A stretch of DNA of 16,984 bases from an uncultured Collinsella sp. (GCA_900550205.1 URRJ01000029.1:1-16984); one strand, 5' to 3'. Shown: positions 7,080 to 14,217, counted from the first letter of the stretch. The notes: generated by a model from the letters alone, not told the origin. Numbers and translations: made by a program.

Positions 7080-7115
7080 ATGTGTTCGCAAATGGTCGAA
7101 CGCTAAATCGTTTGA

Positions 7116-7508
7116 CTATTGGGCAAGCTTGAGCTTACACCATGCGATTTCATTATAGAGGTAGGCGCGGCGTGCATCATCCTCCGACAAATTACCCAGC
7201 TTCTCTTCAAAACCTTGAATATCAGCTTTAAGCTTGTCGGCATCGACGGTCGCCAAATCGCAAGCGCGCTCGGCGAGAACGGTCACGACATCGTCCGCAA
7301 CCTGGACATAGCCGCCGGCCACGGCAAACGTGTGGTCGACAGTGCCCATGGCCTTATCGGAAACGCGAACGTAACCGCGGTCGATCGTGCAGATCTCGCT
7401 GGAGTGAGCAGGCAGAACGCCAAACTCACCATCCGTGGACGGAATCGACACAAACGCAGCGTCGCCCTCATAGGCGCAGCTCACGGGGCACACGATGCGG
7501 ATACGCAT
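7116..7508 (-). CDS. atpC: ATP synthase F1 subunit epsilon
   Basis: A 130-residue epsilon subunit, part of the central stalk, which couples rotation to catalysis and can inhibit ATP hydrolysis. The N-terminal beta-sandwich (about 1-86) contains the typical stretch GEFGVLPAHSSEICTIDRGYVRV. It is followed by a helical hairpin (about 88-128) with the regulatory C-terminal helices. The length is usual. The start ATG lies 3 nt after the atpD stop, so the two are translationally linked. It is the last gene of the operon; a terminator follows. The C-terminal helix is slightly shortened, so how strongly it inhibits hydrolysis cannot be judged. Confidence 0.95.
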   Translation of the reverse strand: MRIRIVCPVSCAYEGDAAFVSIPSTDGEFGVLPAHSSEICTIDRGYVRVSDKAMGTVDHTFAVAGGYVQVADDVVTVLAERACDLATVDADKLKADIQGFEEKLGNLSEDDARRAYLYNEIAWCKLKLAQ

Positions 7509-7511
7509 AAC

Positions 7512-8966
7512 CTACTTCTCCCCCATCTTGCGGGCGCGCTCGCGCACGTCCTCAATCGTGGAAGCATAGCGGAAAGCCTGCTCGGGCAGGTCATCGGCCT
7601 TGCCGTCGACAATCTCGGCAAAGGAGCGGACGGTATCCTCGACGCGGACGTAGACACCGGGGTTGCCGGTGAACTTCTCGGCGACGTGGAAGGACTGCGA
7701 GAGGAACTGCTGAATCTTACGAGCGCGGTTGACCGTAAGGCGCTGCTCCTCGGACAGCTCGTCCATACCCAAAATGGCGATGATGTCCTGAAGGTCGGAG
7801 TACTCCTGCAGGAGCTCCTGAACCTTAACGGCGACACGGTAGTGCTCCTCGCCGACGATCGAGGGATCGAGGGCGTCGGAGGAAGACGCGAGCGGGTCGA
7901 TGGCGGGGAACAGGCCGAGCGACGAAATGCTACGCGAAAGAACCGTAGTGGCGTCGAGGTGCGTAAACGTCGTGGCAGGAGCCGGGTCGGTCAGGTCGTC
8001 TGCGGGGACGTAGACAGCCTGAACGGAGGTGATGGAGCCCGTCTTGGTCGAGGTGATGCGCTCCTGGAGGTCGCCCATCTCGGTAGCCAGCGTGGGCTGG
8101 TAGCCAACGGCGGACGGCATACGGCCCAGAAGGGCGGAAACCTCGGAACCGGCCTGGGAGAAGCGGAAGATGTTATCGATGAACAGCAGGACGTCCTGGC
8201 CACGATCGCGGAAGTACTCAGCGGTGGTGAGGCCGGCCAGACCGATGCGCAGACGCGCTCCAGGCGGCTCGTTCATCTGACCGTAGACCAAGCAAGTCTT
8301 GTCGATAACGCCGGACTCGCTCATCTCGAGATAAAGGTCGGTACCCTCACGGGTACGCTCGCCGACGCCGGTGAACACCGAGGTGCCGCCGTGCTCCTGA
8401 GCGAGGTTGTTGATGAGTTCCTGAATCAGAACGGTCTTGCCGACGCCGGCGCCACCGAACAGGCCCGTCTTACCGCCACGAATGTAGGGCTCAAGAAGGT
8501 CGACGGCCTTGATACCGGTCTCGAAGATCTCGGTCTTGGTGGTGAGCTCGTCAAAGCGGGGCGCTGCGTGGTGGATGGGATAGAACTCCTCCACCTCGGG
8601 CATGGGCTTGCCGTCAACGGGCTTGCCCATAACGTTCCAAATACGACCGAGCGTCTTGGGGCCAACGGGCATCTTCATGGGCTCACCGGTATCGGTGGCG
8701 ACAAGGCCGCGCTGCAGGCCGTCGGTCGAGGACATGGCGACCGTGCGGACGACGCCGCCCGGAAGCTGGCTCTCGACCTCGAGGATCGTGCTCAGGTGAC
8801 CGATCGGGGTCTCGGCCTCGACCGTGAGCGCGTTGTAGATCGGGGGCACCGCGCCGTCAAACTTGACGTCGACGACAGGGCCGATGATACGAACGATGCG
8901 ACCATCACCGGCAGTCGTCTTCTTGGTGGCTTCCTCGACCGCAAGCTTTACGGTGTTATTAGCCAT
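7512..8966 (-). CDS. atpD: ATP synthase F1 subunit beta (catalytic)
   Basis: A 484-residue catalytic beta subunit of F1, a peripheral membrane complex on the cytoplasmic side. Seen: Walker A GGAGVGKT (171-178), the catalytic glutamate in GVGERTREG (Glu203), the Walker B strand DVLLFIDNIFRF (258-269), and the torque loop at 402-408. That loop reads DELSEEQ, where most relatives have DELSEED. An N-terminal stretch of about 20 residues precedes the beta-barrel and is a little longer than in E. coli. Start and preceding stop overlap in TAATG with atpG, which implies translational coupling and equal output. Downstream, atpC begins after 3 nt. Confidence 0.98.
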   Translation of the reverse strand: MANNTVKLAVEEATKKTTAGDGRIVRIIGPVVDVKFDGAVPPIYNALTVEAETPIGHLSTILEVESQLPGGVVRTVAMSSTDGLQRGLVATDTGEPMKMPVGPKTLGRIWNVMGKPVDGKPMPEVEEFYPIHHAAPRFDELTTKTEIFETGIKAVDLLEPYIRGGKTGLFGGAGVGKTVLIQELINNLAQEHGGTSVFTGVGERTREGTDLYLEMSESGVIDKTCLVYGQMNEPPGARLRIGLAGLTTAEYFRDRGQDVLLFIDNIFRFSQAGSEVSALLGRMPSAVGYQPTLATEMGDLQERITSTKTGSITSVQAVYVPADDLTDPAPATTFTHLDATTVLSRSISSLGLFPAIDPLASSSDALDPSIVGEEHYRVAVKVQELLQEYSDLQDIIAILGMDELSEEQRLTVNRARKIQQFLSQSFHVAEKFTGNPGVYVRVEDTVRSFAEIVDGKADDLPEQAFRYASTIEDVRERARKMGEK

Positions 8967-9874
8967 TACTGTTCCTCCAATGCTGAGGCTCCGCCGACGA
9001 TCTCGTTAATCTCGGTCGTGATCGAAGCCTGACGCACGCGACTATACGTGCGGGTAAGGGTCGAGATGATCGCGGTGGCGTTTTCCGTCGCGGAGTGCAT
9101 GGCCTTACGGCGTGCACCCTGCTCGGCAGCCGCCGAATCGATCAGGGCCTGGTAGATGACCGTCAGGATATACGACGGTACAAGCTTGCCGAGAACATGC
9201 TCGGGAGAGGGCACGAACTCGAACGTGGACGAGATGCGCTTAGGGGCGTCGGTCTCGTTCTTACGCGGACCGTGGGCCATAGCGATCATCTCGGGATCGA
9301 GCGGCAGCAAGTGCTCGACGCGAAGCTCCTGATCCACGCGGTTCTTGGCGTGGTGGTAGACAAGCTCGACACGGTCAAGCTCACCGGCACGATACGCATC
9401 GCAGATATGAGAGGAGATCATGCGAGCCTGATTGAAATCGGGCTCGGAGGAATTGCCCTCAAAGTGCATAACGACGTTTGCGCGGTCGCGGAAATACGTG
9501 GCCGGCTTGCGTCCGCACGCAATGATCTCGCACTCGATGCCATCGTTCGCCCAGGAAGCGGCGAGCTTTTCGGCCGTGCGCTCCACCGTCGTATTGAAAC
9601 CGCCGGCAAGGCCGCGGTCCGAAGCAATAACGACAATCAGGCCACGCTTAACGCTCTCATGCTTATGCAGCATGGGATCGTTGCCCGAGCAGGAGGCGTC
9701 GCCGGCGACCGTCAACATGACGTCGGTCAGCGCCTCCTTATAGGGCTCGGCCTGCTTGGAGCGATCGAGGGCACGACGGATCTTGGCCGTAGAGACCATC
9801 TCCATCGTGCGCGTGATCTGCTTGGTCGTGGTAACCGAGGAGATTCGCTTCTTAATGTCGCGAAGGTTGGCCAT
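8966..9874 (-). CDS. atpG: ATP synthase F1 subunit gamma (central rotor shaft)
   Basis: A 302-residue gamma subunit that forms the coiled-coil axle turning inside the alpha3-beta3 hexamer. The N-terminal helix MANLRDIKKRISSVTTTKQITRTMEMVSTAKI and the C-terminal helix (about 245-302, with RKAMHSATENA and RQASITTEINEIVGGA) are the two conserved coiled-coil segments. The central Rossmann-like domain lies between them. The length is slightly above the E. coli protein. AGGAG in the end of atpA serves as ribosome-binding site, and only 5 nt separate the atpA stop from the ATG. The end overlaps the atpD start by 1 nt. Confidence 0.97.
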   Translation of the reverse strand: MANLRDIKKRISSVTTTKQITRTMEMVSTAKIRRALDRSKQAEPYKEALTDVMLTVAGDASCSGNDPMLHKHESVKRGLIVVIASDRGLAGGFNTTVERTAEKLAASWANDGIECEIIACGRKPATYFRDRANVVMHFEGNSSEPDFNQARMISSHICDAYRAGELDRVELVYHHAKNRVDQELRVEHLLPLDPEMIAMAHGPRKNETDAPKRISSTFEFVPSPEHVLGKLVPSYILTVIYQALIDSAAAEQGARRKAMHSATENATAIISTLTRTYSRVRQASITTEINEIVGGASALEEQ

Positions 9875-9879
9875 AGGGC

Positions 9880-11478
9880 TTAGTTCTCCTCTGATCCAGT
9901 CGTATCGGCATGGTGCTTGGCCATGAACTGCTGCTTAAAGTCGCCGATGACGCGCAGGAGCTCAGCCTTGGTGTCATCGTCGATCTTCTTGGCGCGAACC
10001 TTGTCGAGCAGCGAGCCAAAGCCATTGTCCATGTACTCGATGAGCTCGGCACGGAAAGGCAGCACGTCGGCGATCTCCAAATCATCCAGGAAGCCCTCGT
10101 TGCCGGCAAACAGCGTAACGATCTGCTCGCCAACCTCAAACGGTTTATAACGCGGCTGCTTAAGGAGCTCGGTCATGCGGGCACCGTGGGTAAGCTGCTT
10201 CTGCGTAGCCTCGTCAAGGTCGGAGCCGAACTGCGTAAAGCCGGCGAGCTCCTGATACGAAGCGAGGTCCAGGCGAAGGTTGCCGGCAACCTGCTTCATG
10301 GCCTTGGTCTGAGCATCACCACCGACGCGGGACACGGAGATGCCCACGTCGACTGCCGGGCGCTGGCCCTGGAAGAAGAGCTCAGACTGCAGGTAAATCT
10401 GACCGTCGGTAATGGAAATGACGTTGGTCGGAATGTAGGCCGAAACGTCGCCGTCCTGGGTCTCGATGATCGGCAGGGCCGTCATAGAGCCGTAACCGTT
10501 CTTCTTGGACATCTTGACGGCACGCTCGAGCAGACGAGAGTGCAGGTAGAAGATGTCGCCAGGATAGGCCTCGCGTCCGGGCGGACGATGCAGCGTCAGC
10601 GACATCTGACGGTATGCCACGGCCTGCTTGGACAGGTCATCGTAGATAACGAGCACGTGACCGCCGGGGTTGGTCTCGCTGGCGGGCTTGCCGTCCTCGC
10701 CGTTGTACATGAAGAACTCGCCGATAGCGGCACCGGCCATAGGCGCGATGTACTGCATAGGGGCAGAATCGGCAGCGGTGGCCGAAACGATAATGGTGTA
10801 GTCGAGCGCACCGTGCTGAGCGAGGGTCTCGCGGATGTTAGCAACCGTGGAGGCCTTCTGGCCGATGGCGACATAGATGCAGACCATGCCCTTGCCACGC
10901 TGGTTGAGGATAGCGTCGATGGCGATGGCGGTCTTACCGGTCTTACGGTCGCCGATGATAAGCTCACGCTGGCCGCGGCCGATAGGCACCATGGAGTCGA
11001 TAGCCAACAGGCCGGTCTGAACCGGCTCGCACACCGGGGTACGGTCGATGACGCCGGGGGCCTTGAACTCGATGGGGCGACGATGCGTGGCGACGATGTC
11101 ACCCAGGCCGTCGATAGGCTGGCCGAGCGGATTGACGACGCGGCCGAGCATGGCACGGCTCACGGGGATATCCATAATGCGGCCAGTGGTGCGGCACTCG
11201 TCGCCTTCCTTGATGGCGTCGACGGCACCAAACAGAACGGCGCCGACCTCGTCACGGTCAAGGTTCTGGGCGAGGCCGAAGACGGTCTCACCGGTATCGG
11301 AGCTCTTGAACTCCAGAAGCTCGCCTGCCATGGCGCTCTTGAGGCCGGAGACGCGCGCGATGCCGTCGCCTACCTCGTCGACCGTTGAAACCTCATGCGT
11401 ATCGACCGTCGCGGAGAGGCTCGTGAGCTGCTCCTGCAGTTTCTTGGCGATATCCTGGGCATTGAGGGTTTCGGACAT
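9880..11478 (-). CDS. atpA: ATP synthase F1 subunit alpha
   Basis: A 532-residue alpha subunit, which holds the non-catalytic nucleotide sites and the arginine finger for the catalytic sites. Seen: Walker A GDRKTGKT (176-183), the DELTA-VISIT-like segment IPTNVISITDGQIYLQSELF (349-368), and the arginine finger SVSRVGG (Arg384). Compared with the usual sequence, about 12 extra residues lie just before the Walker B strand, around 260-272 (EDGKPASETNPG). The start is well set: GGAGGTGA lies 6 nt upstream, and the ATG overlaps the atpH stop in TAATG. The length is above the E. coli protein, partly because of this insertion. Confidence 0.98.
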   Translation of the reverse strand: MSETLNAQDIAKKLQEQLTSLSATVDTHEVSTVDEVGDGIARVSGLKSAMAGELLEFKSSDTGETVFGLAQNLDRDEVGAVLFGAVDAIKEGDECRTTGRIMDIPVSRAMLGRVVNPLGQPIDGLGDIVATHRRPIEFKAPGVIDRTPVCEPVQTGLLAIDSMVPIGRGQRELIIGDRKTGKTAIAIDAILNQRGKGMVCIYVAIGQKASTVANIRETLAQHGALDYTIIVSATAADSAPMQYIAPMAGAAIGEFFMYNGEDGKPASETNPGGHVLVIYDDLSKQAVAYRQMSLTLHRPPGREAYPGDIFYLHSRLLERAVKMSKKNGYGSMTALPIIETQDGDVSAYIPTNVISITDGQIYLQSELFFQGQRPAVDVGISVSRVGGDAQTKAMKQVAGNLRLDLASYQELAGFTQFGSDLDEATQKQLTHGARMTELLKQPRYKPFEVGEQIVTLFAGNEGFLDDLEIADVLPFRAELIEYMDNGFGSLLDKVRAKKIDDDTKAELLRVIGDFKQQFMAKHHADTTGSEEN

Positions 11479-11954
11479 TAGGCTTCACCTCCGTACGTAT
11501 TAGCAGAGTTTGCGAGGGTCTCCTGCGCGACGCGCAGCTGCGTCTTGACGGAGATGTCACGACGCTCGCCGCGGGCCTCGAGCACCAGGCCGCCCACGAT
11601 AGACGGATCGACCTGCTCGATAAGGAACACCTTGCGGCCGAAGTCCTGCTCGCATTTCTTAGTGATGGTTTGACGCAGCTCGTCGTCGAGCGGGATCGCC
11701 GTGGTGACGGTCACGCCCACTACATCCTCGTCTTCCTCGGCAACATACTTAAAGGCAGCTGCCACCTCGGGAAGAAGGTCGAGCTGGTCGCGCTTGGACA
11801 TGGTGTCGAGCACGGCGATGATCTCGGGACTGGCGGAAGCCAGGCGCTCGATCATCTCGAGGTCCTCGAACACATGGTTCTCGGCCTTGGCGGCTTCCAT
11901 GAGGGAGCGCGCGTAGGTCTCGAGCACCTTGTCCTGATAGCGGCTAGTCGGCAT
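11478..11954 (-). CDS. atpH: ATP synthase F1 subunit delta (OSCP)
   Basis: A 158-residue delta subunit, which ties the peripheral stalk (b subunits) to the top of the alpha3-beta3 hexamer. It has the N-terminal helical bundle (about 8-105, beginning YARSLMEAAK) and the conserved C-terminal segment with VDPSIVGGLVLEARGERRDISVKTQL (about 114-139). It is about 20 residues shorter than E. coli delta, mostly in the bundle and middle. The start overlaps the end of atpF by 11 nt, so it is translated with it, and its stop overlaps the atpA start. Confidence 0.95.
   Translation of the reverse strand: MPTSRYQDKVLETYARSLMEAAKAENHVFEDLEMIERLASASPEIIAVLDTMSKRDQLDLLPEVAAAFKYVAEEDEDVVGVTVTTAIPLDDELRQTITKKCEQDFGRKVFLIEQVDPSIVGGLVLEARGERRDISVKTQLRVAQETLANSANTYGGEA
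11485..11492 (-). promoter_or_regulatory. atpA: Strong Shine-Dalgarno sequence of atpA within the atpH 3' end
   Basis: GGAGGTGA lies 6 nt before the atpA ATG. It is one of the two best ribosome-binding sites in the operon and may offset the overlap with atpH. Confidence 0.8.
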
Positions 11955-12546
11955 TCAGGCTACCTGCTTCCTGGATGTAGCGCTCGATGAGCTTCTTCTG
12001 CTCGGTCTCGTCCTCGAGTGCCTCGCCCACGATCTTGGTGGCGACGGCGACGGACAGGTCGGCGATGGAGCTCGCGGCACCGGCGTAGATGGACTTGCGC
12101 TCGTCCTCGACGGTCGTGTGGGCCTTGGCGATAATCTCCTCGGCCTCCTTGTGAGCAGCCTCGATGATACGGGCGCGCTCGGACTCGGCGTCCTTACGGG
12201 CCTCGAGAACGATGTCGGCAGCCTGACGACGGGCGTCGGTGACGATCGAGTCGGACTCAGCGCGCTTGGCGATAGCCTCCTGCTTGGTCTTCTCGGCCTC
12301 GTCGAGGCTCTCCTCGATCTTCTTGCCGCGCTCCTCCATGGTCTTCATGATGCCCGGCAGGGCGACCTTGGCCAGCACGATCCAGATGATCAGGAAGGCG
12401 ATAAGCGCCGGGATGAACTCCGCCATCTTAGGGATGAGGATGTCCGCACCGGCAGCGCCGTCCTCGGCGAACGCGGAAACCGGCATGAGCAGCGCGGCCG
12501 CGGACGCGGAGAGTGCGATCGCGCTCTTCTGGGATGAAAGATTCAT
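11944..12546 (-). CDS. atpF: ATP synthase Fo subunit b (peripheral stalk), with signal-like N-terminus
   Basis: A 200-residue b subunit, which dimerises and forms the stator stalk. A membrane helix (about 41-63, FIPALIAFLIIWIVLAKVAL) leads into a long charged coiled coil (about 68-165) that reaches F1. Before it lies a second hydrophobic stretch (about 9-27) ending in VSAFA-EDG, which looks like a signal peptide with a type I cleavage site after Ala27. Cleavage would leave the mature N-terminus outside and the coiled coil inside, as the topology requires. The b subunit of E. coli (156 residues) has no such leader. The gene starts 15 nt after the atpE stop and overlaps atpH by 11 nt. Confidence 0.95.
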   Translation of the reverse strand: MNLSSQKSAIALSASAAALLMPVSAFAEDGAAGADILIPKMAEFIPALIAFLIIWIVLAKVALPGIMKTMEERGKKIEESLDEAEKTKQEAIAKRAESDSIVTDARRQAADIVLEARKDAESERARIIEAAHKEAEEIIAKAHTTVEDERKSIYAGAASSIADLSVAVATKIVGEALEDETEQKKLIERYIQEAGSLNAD

Positions 12547-12561
12547 ACTTGACGCTCCGTG

Positions 12562-12756
12562 CTATTTAACGATCAGCGCGACAACGAAGCCGATCAGAGC
12601 CAGAGCCTCGCCGAAGGCGGAGCCCATGATGAAGACGGTGAACACGCGGCCCTGGACCTCAGGCTGACGGGCCATAGCACCCGTAGCACCCAGAGCAGAC
12701 AGGCCGATAGCAAGACCAGCGCCGATAACACCGAGACCGTAACCGATAACTCCCAC
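12562..12756 (-). CDS. atpE: ATP synthase Fo subunit c (rotor ring)
   Basis: A 64-residue c subunit, two membrane helices that assemble into the ion-driven rotor ring. Helix 1 is glycine-rich (about 3-27), the cytoplasmic loop holds Arg30-Gln31-Pro32, and helix 2 carries the essential carboxylate Glu50 (GSAFGEALALIG). It is short: most c subunits have 70-85 residues, and here the missing part is the N-terminal extension before helix 1. The residue after Glu50 is Ala, and helix 1 has no glutamine, so the sodium-binding signature is absent and protons are the likely coupling ion. The start is GTG with AAAGGAGG 4 nt upstream; no alternative start is available. A gap of 125 nt separates it from atpB. 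Confidence 0.94.
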   Translation of the reverse strand: MGVIGYGLGVIGAGLAIGLSALGATGAMARQPEVQGRVFTVFIMGSAFGEALALIGFVVALIVK

Positions 12757-12760
12757 GATT

Positions 12761-12768
12761 CCTCCTTT
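12761..12768 (-). promoter_or_regulatory. atpE: Full-consensus Shine-Dalgarno sequence of atpE
   Basis: AAAGGAGG lies 4 nt before the GTG start. It is the closest match to the anti-SD sequence in the window, in line with the need for many c subunits per complex. Confidence 0.8.
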
Positions 12769-12812
12769 GTCGTGCGTGTCTTATTTCACGCAGGATAACC
12801 TTTTTTATAACT

Positions 12813-12840
12813 GCCGGGCTCCATGGGTACGGGCACCGGC
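12813..12840 (-). other. Imperfect hairpin in the atpB-atpE intergenic gap
   Basis: On the minus strand GCCGGTGC pairs with GCCCGGC (seven pairs and one bulged T) around a 13-nt loop, followed by the A-rich AGTTATAAAAAAGG. There is no T-tract, so it is not a terminator. It may be an mRNA-processing or stability element before the c-subunit gene. I see no good -35 for a promoter here. Confidence 0.4.
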
Positions 12841-12881
12841 GGTTAAACGAATTGCCTTACCTTTAAGACGCGAACGGGAGA

Positions 12882-13685
12882 CTACTCCTCCTCCGCGACC
12901 TCCTCTGCCTCGGAGACATACACGGCGGTAAGGACCGTGAAGACGTAAGCCTGGATGGCGCCGACCACAAGCTCGATCGCGTAGATCAGGATGAGGATGG
13001 CAAGCCAGGCAAGCGAAGGCAGGGCGCCGACGGCGTGAGCCGCGGAAGCCTGCTGAAGCAGCGGCTGCATGAACATGCTCGCCATGATGGCGAACGAACC
13101 CATGACCACGTGTCCTGCGAACATATTGCAGAACAGACGGACGGCGAGCGTGATGAGGCGCAGGAAGGTCGAAAAGAGCTCGACGACCCACACGAGCACG
13201 TTCATCGGGAAGCTCACGCCCTCCGGGGCGAGGCTCTTAATGTAGCCGATCACGCCGTGAGCCTTGCATCCGTAGTAGATGAAGTACACGAAGGCGAAGA
13301 TGGCGAGCGCGGCGGTGGAGCCGATTGCGCCGGTGCCGGGCTTCATTCCCGGAATCAGGCCGATCATGTTATTGATCAGGATGAACAGGAAAAGCGAGCA
13401 CAGGAACGGGAAGTGCTTCTTCCAGTTCTCACCCACGACGCCCTTGCCGATATCGTTCTCGACGTACTCGATGATGTACTCGAAACCGTTGACGAAGAAG
13501 CCCTTGGGGACCAACGTCTGCTTCTTCTTGAACACGGCCAGGACGATCAGGAGCACGATCGTGGAGACGATCAGCCAAAACGAGTACTGCGTGATGCCGC
13601 AGCTCAGATCGCCCACGACGGGGGTGGAGCTGAACTCGCTGACCAGATGATTAATCTCATCAGGCAGCTTTTCAAAAATTTCCAC
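12882..13685 (-). CDS. atpB: ATP synthase Fo subunit a
   Basis: A 267-residue multi-pass membrane protein that forms the proton half-channels against the c ring. Five to six hydrophobic segments are visible. The key arginine lies in LRLITLAVRLFCNMFAGHV (about 176-194), matching the LxxRLxxNxxAGH signature, and the C-terminal helix has the usual IQAYVFTVLTAVY (about 244-256). It ends in an acidic tail, EAEEVAEEE. The start is GTG, with AAAGG 6 nt upstream; the N-terminus MEIFEKLPDEINHLV is amphipathic and lies before the first helix. The start comes 3 nt after the stop of the AtpI-position gene. Confidence 0.97.
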   Translation of the reverse strand: MEIFEKLPDEINHLVSEFSSTPVVGDLSCGITQYSFWLIVSTIVLLIVLAVFKKKQTLVPKGFFVNGFEYIIEYVENDIGKGVVGENWKKHFPFLCSLFLFILINNMIGLIPGMKPGTGAIGSTAALAIFAFVYFIYYGCKAHGVIGYIKSLAPEGVSFPMNVLVWVVELFSTFLRLITLAVRLFCNMFAGHVVMGSFAIMASMFMQPLLQQASAAHAVGALPSLAWLAILILIYAIELVVGAIQAYVFTVLTAVYVSEAEEVAEEE

Positions 13686-13688
13686 GAC

Positions 13689-14000
13689 TTACCTTTCGAC
13701 CTCATGAGGATCTCGCAGCGCCTTGGCGACGCGAACCGTGCAGACGGCCATAAAGGCCACGAAGCCGATCGCCTCGCCCAAGAGGAACATACGAAACGCC
13801 TCTCCGAACAACGCGAACACGACCAGGGTAAAGACGAGCAGGGCGACTGCCGAGACCGCCAGACTCACCATACCCTTGAGCATGTCCGCATTCTGTTTAT
13901 CGTCAAGAACCGGCTTGAGCGTAAAAACAAAGGGAAGAAAGGCGACCGCGCCCGCGATGGCGCCTGCAACGATAGCGAGCAGATCGGCTATCTGAAACAC
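13689..14000 (-). CDS. Small membrane protein in the AtpI position of the ATP synthase operon
   Basis: A protein of 103 residues with three predicted membrane helices (about 5-28, 42-66, 70-92) and a short charged C-terminus. It is first in the operon, where AtpI, a c-ring assembly or cation-channel-like helper, is usually encoded. I identify it by position and topology only; the sequence has no motif I recognise with certainty. The GTG at 14000 is chosen because GAGGA lies 5 nt upstream. A GTG at 14012 (107 residues) is possible but has poorer spacing. The longest frame, from TTG at 14075, is excluded because that codon lies between the -35 and -10 boxes of the operon promoter. The stop comes 3 nt before the atpB start. 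Confidence 0.78.
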   Translation of the reverse strand: MFQIADLLAIVAGAIAGAVAFLPFVFTLKPVLDDKQNADMLKGMVSLAVSAVALLVFTLVVFALFGEAFRMFLLGEAIGFVAFMAVCTVRVAKALRDPHEVER

Positions 14001-14005
14001 TGGCG

Positions 14006-14010
14006 TCCTC
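14006..14010 (-). promoter_or_regulatory. Shine-Dalgarno sequence supporting the GTG start of the AtpI-position gene
   Basis: GAGGA lies 5 nt before the GTG at 14000-13998. The alternative GTG at 14012 has AAGG only 3 nt away. Confidence 0.55.
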
Positions 14011-14061
14011 ACTTTCCTTTTTAACGCTCCACAGAACAGTTCCCGCCAAACATTGGTGACT

Positions 14062-14089
14062 ATTGTACGAGCCAATCGCTAAAGTACAA
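14062..14089 (-). promoter_or_regulatory. Promoter of the ATP synthase operon
   Basis: On the minus strand TTGTAC (14089-14084) and TACAAT (14067-14062) are separated by 16 nt, a good match to the vegetative sigma consensus. Transcription would begin near 14055, about 55 nt before the first start codon. Confidence 0.75.
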
Positions 14090-14160
14090 CCGAAAAAGCA
14101 TCGGTTAATACGCACCTGTTCGTTTTCTTAAGACCTTCTTTATGCCGCAGGTACGGTAAT

Positions 14161-14192
14161 ACGTTTTTCTAGAACCCTGCAGGGCAAAACGT
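14161..14192. repeat. Nested palindromes upstream of the atp promoter
   Basis: The outer arms ACGTTTT (14161-14167) and AAAACGT (14186-14192) enclose two perfect palindromes side by side, TTCTAGAA (14167-14174) and CCCTGCAGGG (14175-14184). The block lies about 75-100 bp upstream of the atp -35 box. It could be a protein-binding site or a cruciform; neither is shown. Confidence 0.5.
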
Positions 14193-14217
14193 CCGTTAAC
14201 AGGAGTGCGCGCGGACG
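14186..14217 (-). terminator. Candidate intrinsic terminator of upp
   Basis: On the minus strand CGTCCG (14217-14212) pairs with CGGACG (14195-14190) around a 16-nt loop, and the stem is followed by TTTT (14189-14186). The stem is short. It competes for three bases with the longer hairpin at 14205-14239. Confidence 0.5.

Noticed and set aside
4451..7132. An 893-codon open frame on the plus strand across the LCP gene and murA
   Set aside because: It is antisense to two genes with clear family motifs, spans their junction, has no family motifs of its own and is rich in His, Asp and Val as expected from reading GC-rich codons backwards.
7112..7140. TTGACT followed 17 nt later by TTACAC on the plus strand, an apparent antisense promoter at the atpC end
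   Set aside because: The -10 is poor, no rightward gene follows, and such pairs occur by chance.
7119..11388. Long plus-strand frames (7119-9032 and 9910-11388) antisense to the ATP synthase genes, and a 403-codon minus-strand frame (3064-4275) antisense to pepT
   Set aside because: They mirror strongly conserved genes, and their absence of stops is explained by codon bias in GC-rich DNA. No ribosome-binding site or recognisable domain supports them.
12786..12824. A 12-codon ORF in the atpB-atpE gap on the minus strand
   Set aside because: There is no Shine-Dalgarno sequence before its ATG, which lies in the loop region of a hairpin. The length is within chance.
14001..14075. A longer reading frame for the AtpI-position gene starting with TTG at 14075
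   Set aside because: The codon lies between the -35 and -10 boxes of the operon promoter, so it would be upstream of the transcript start, and the GTG at 14000 has a good ribosome-binding site.
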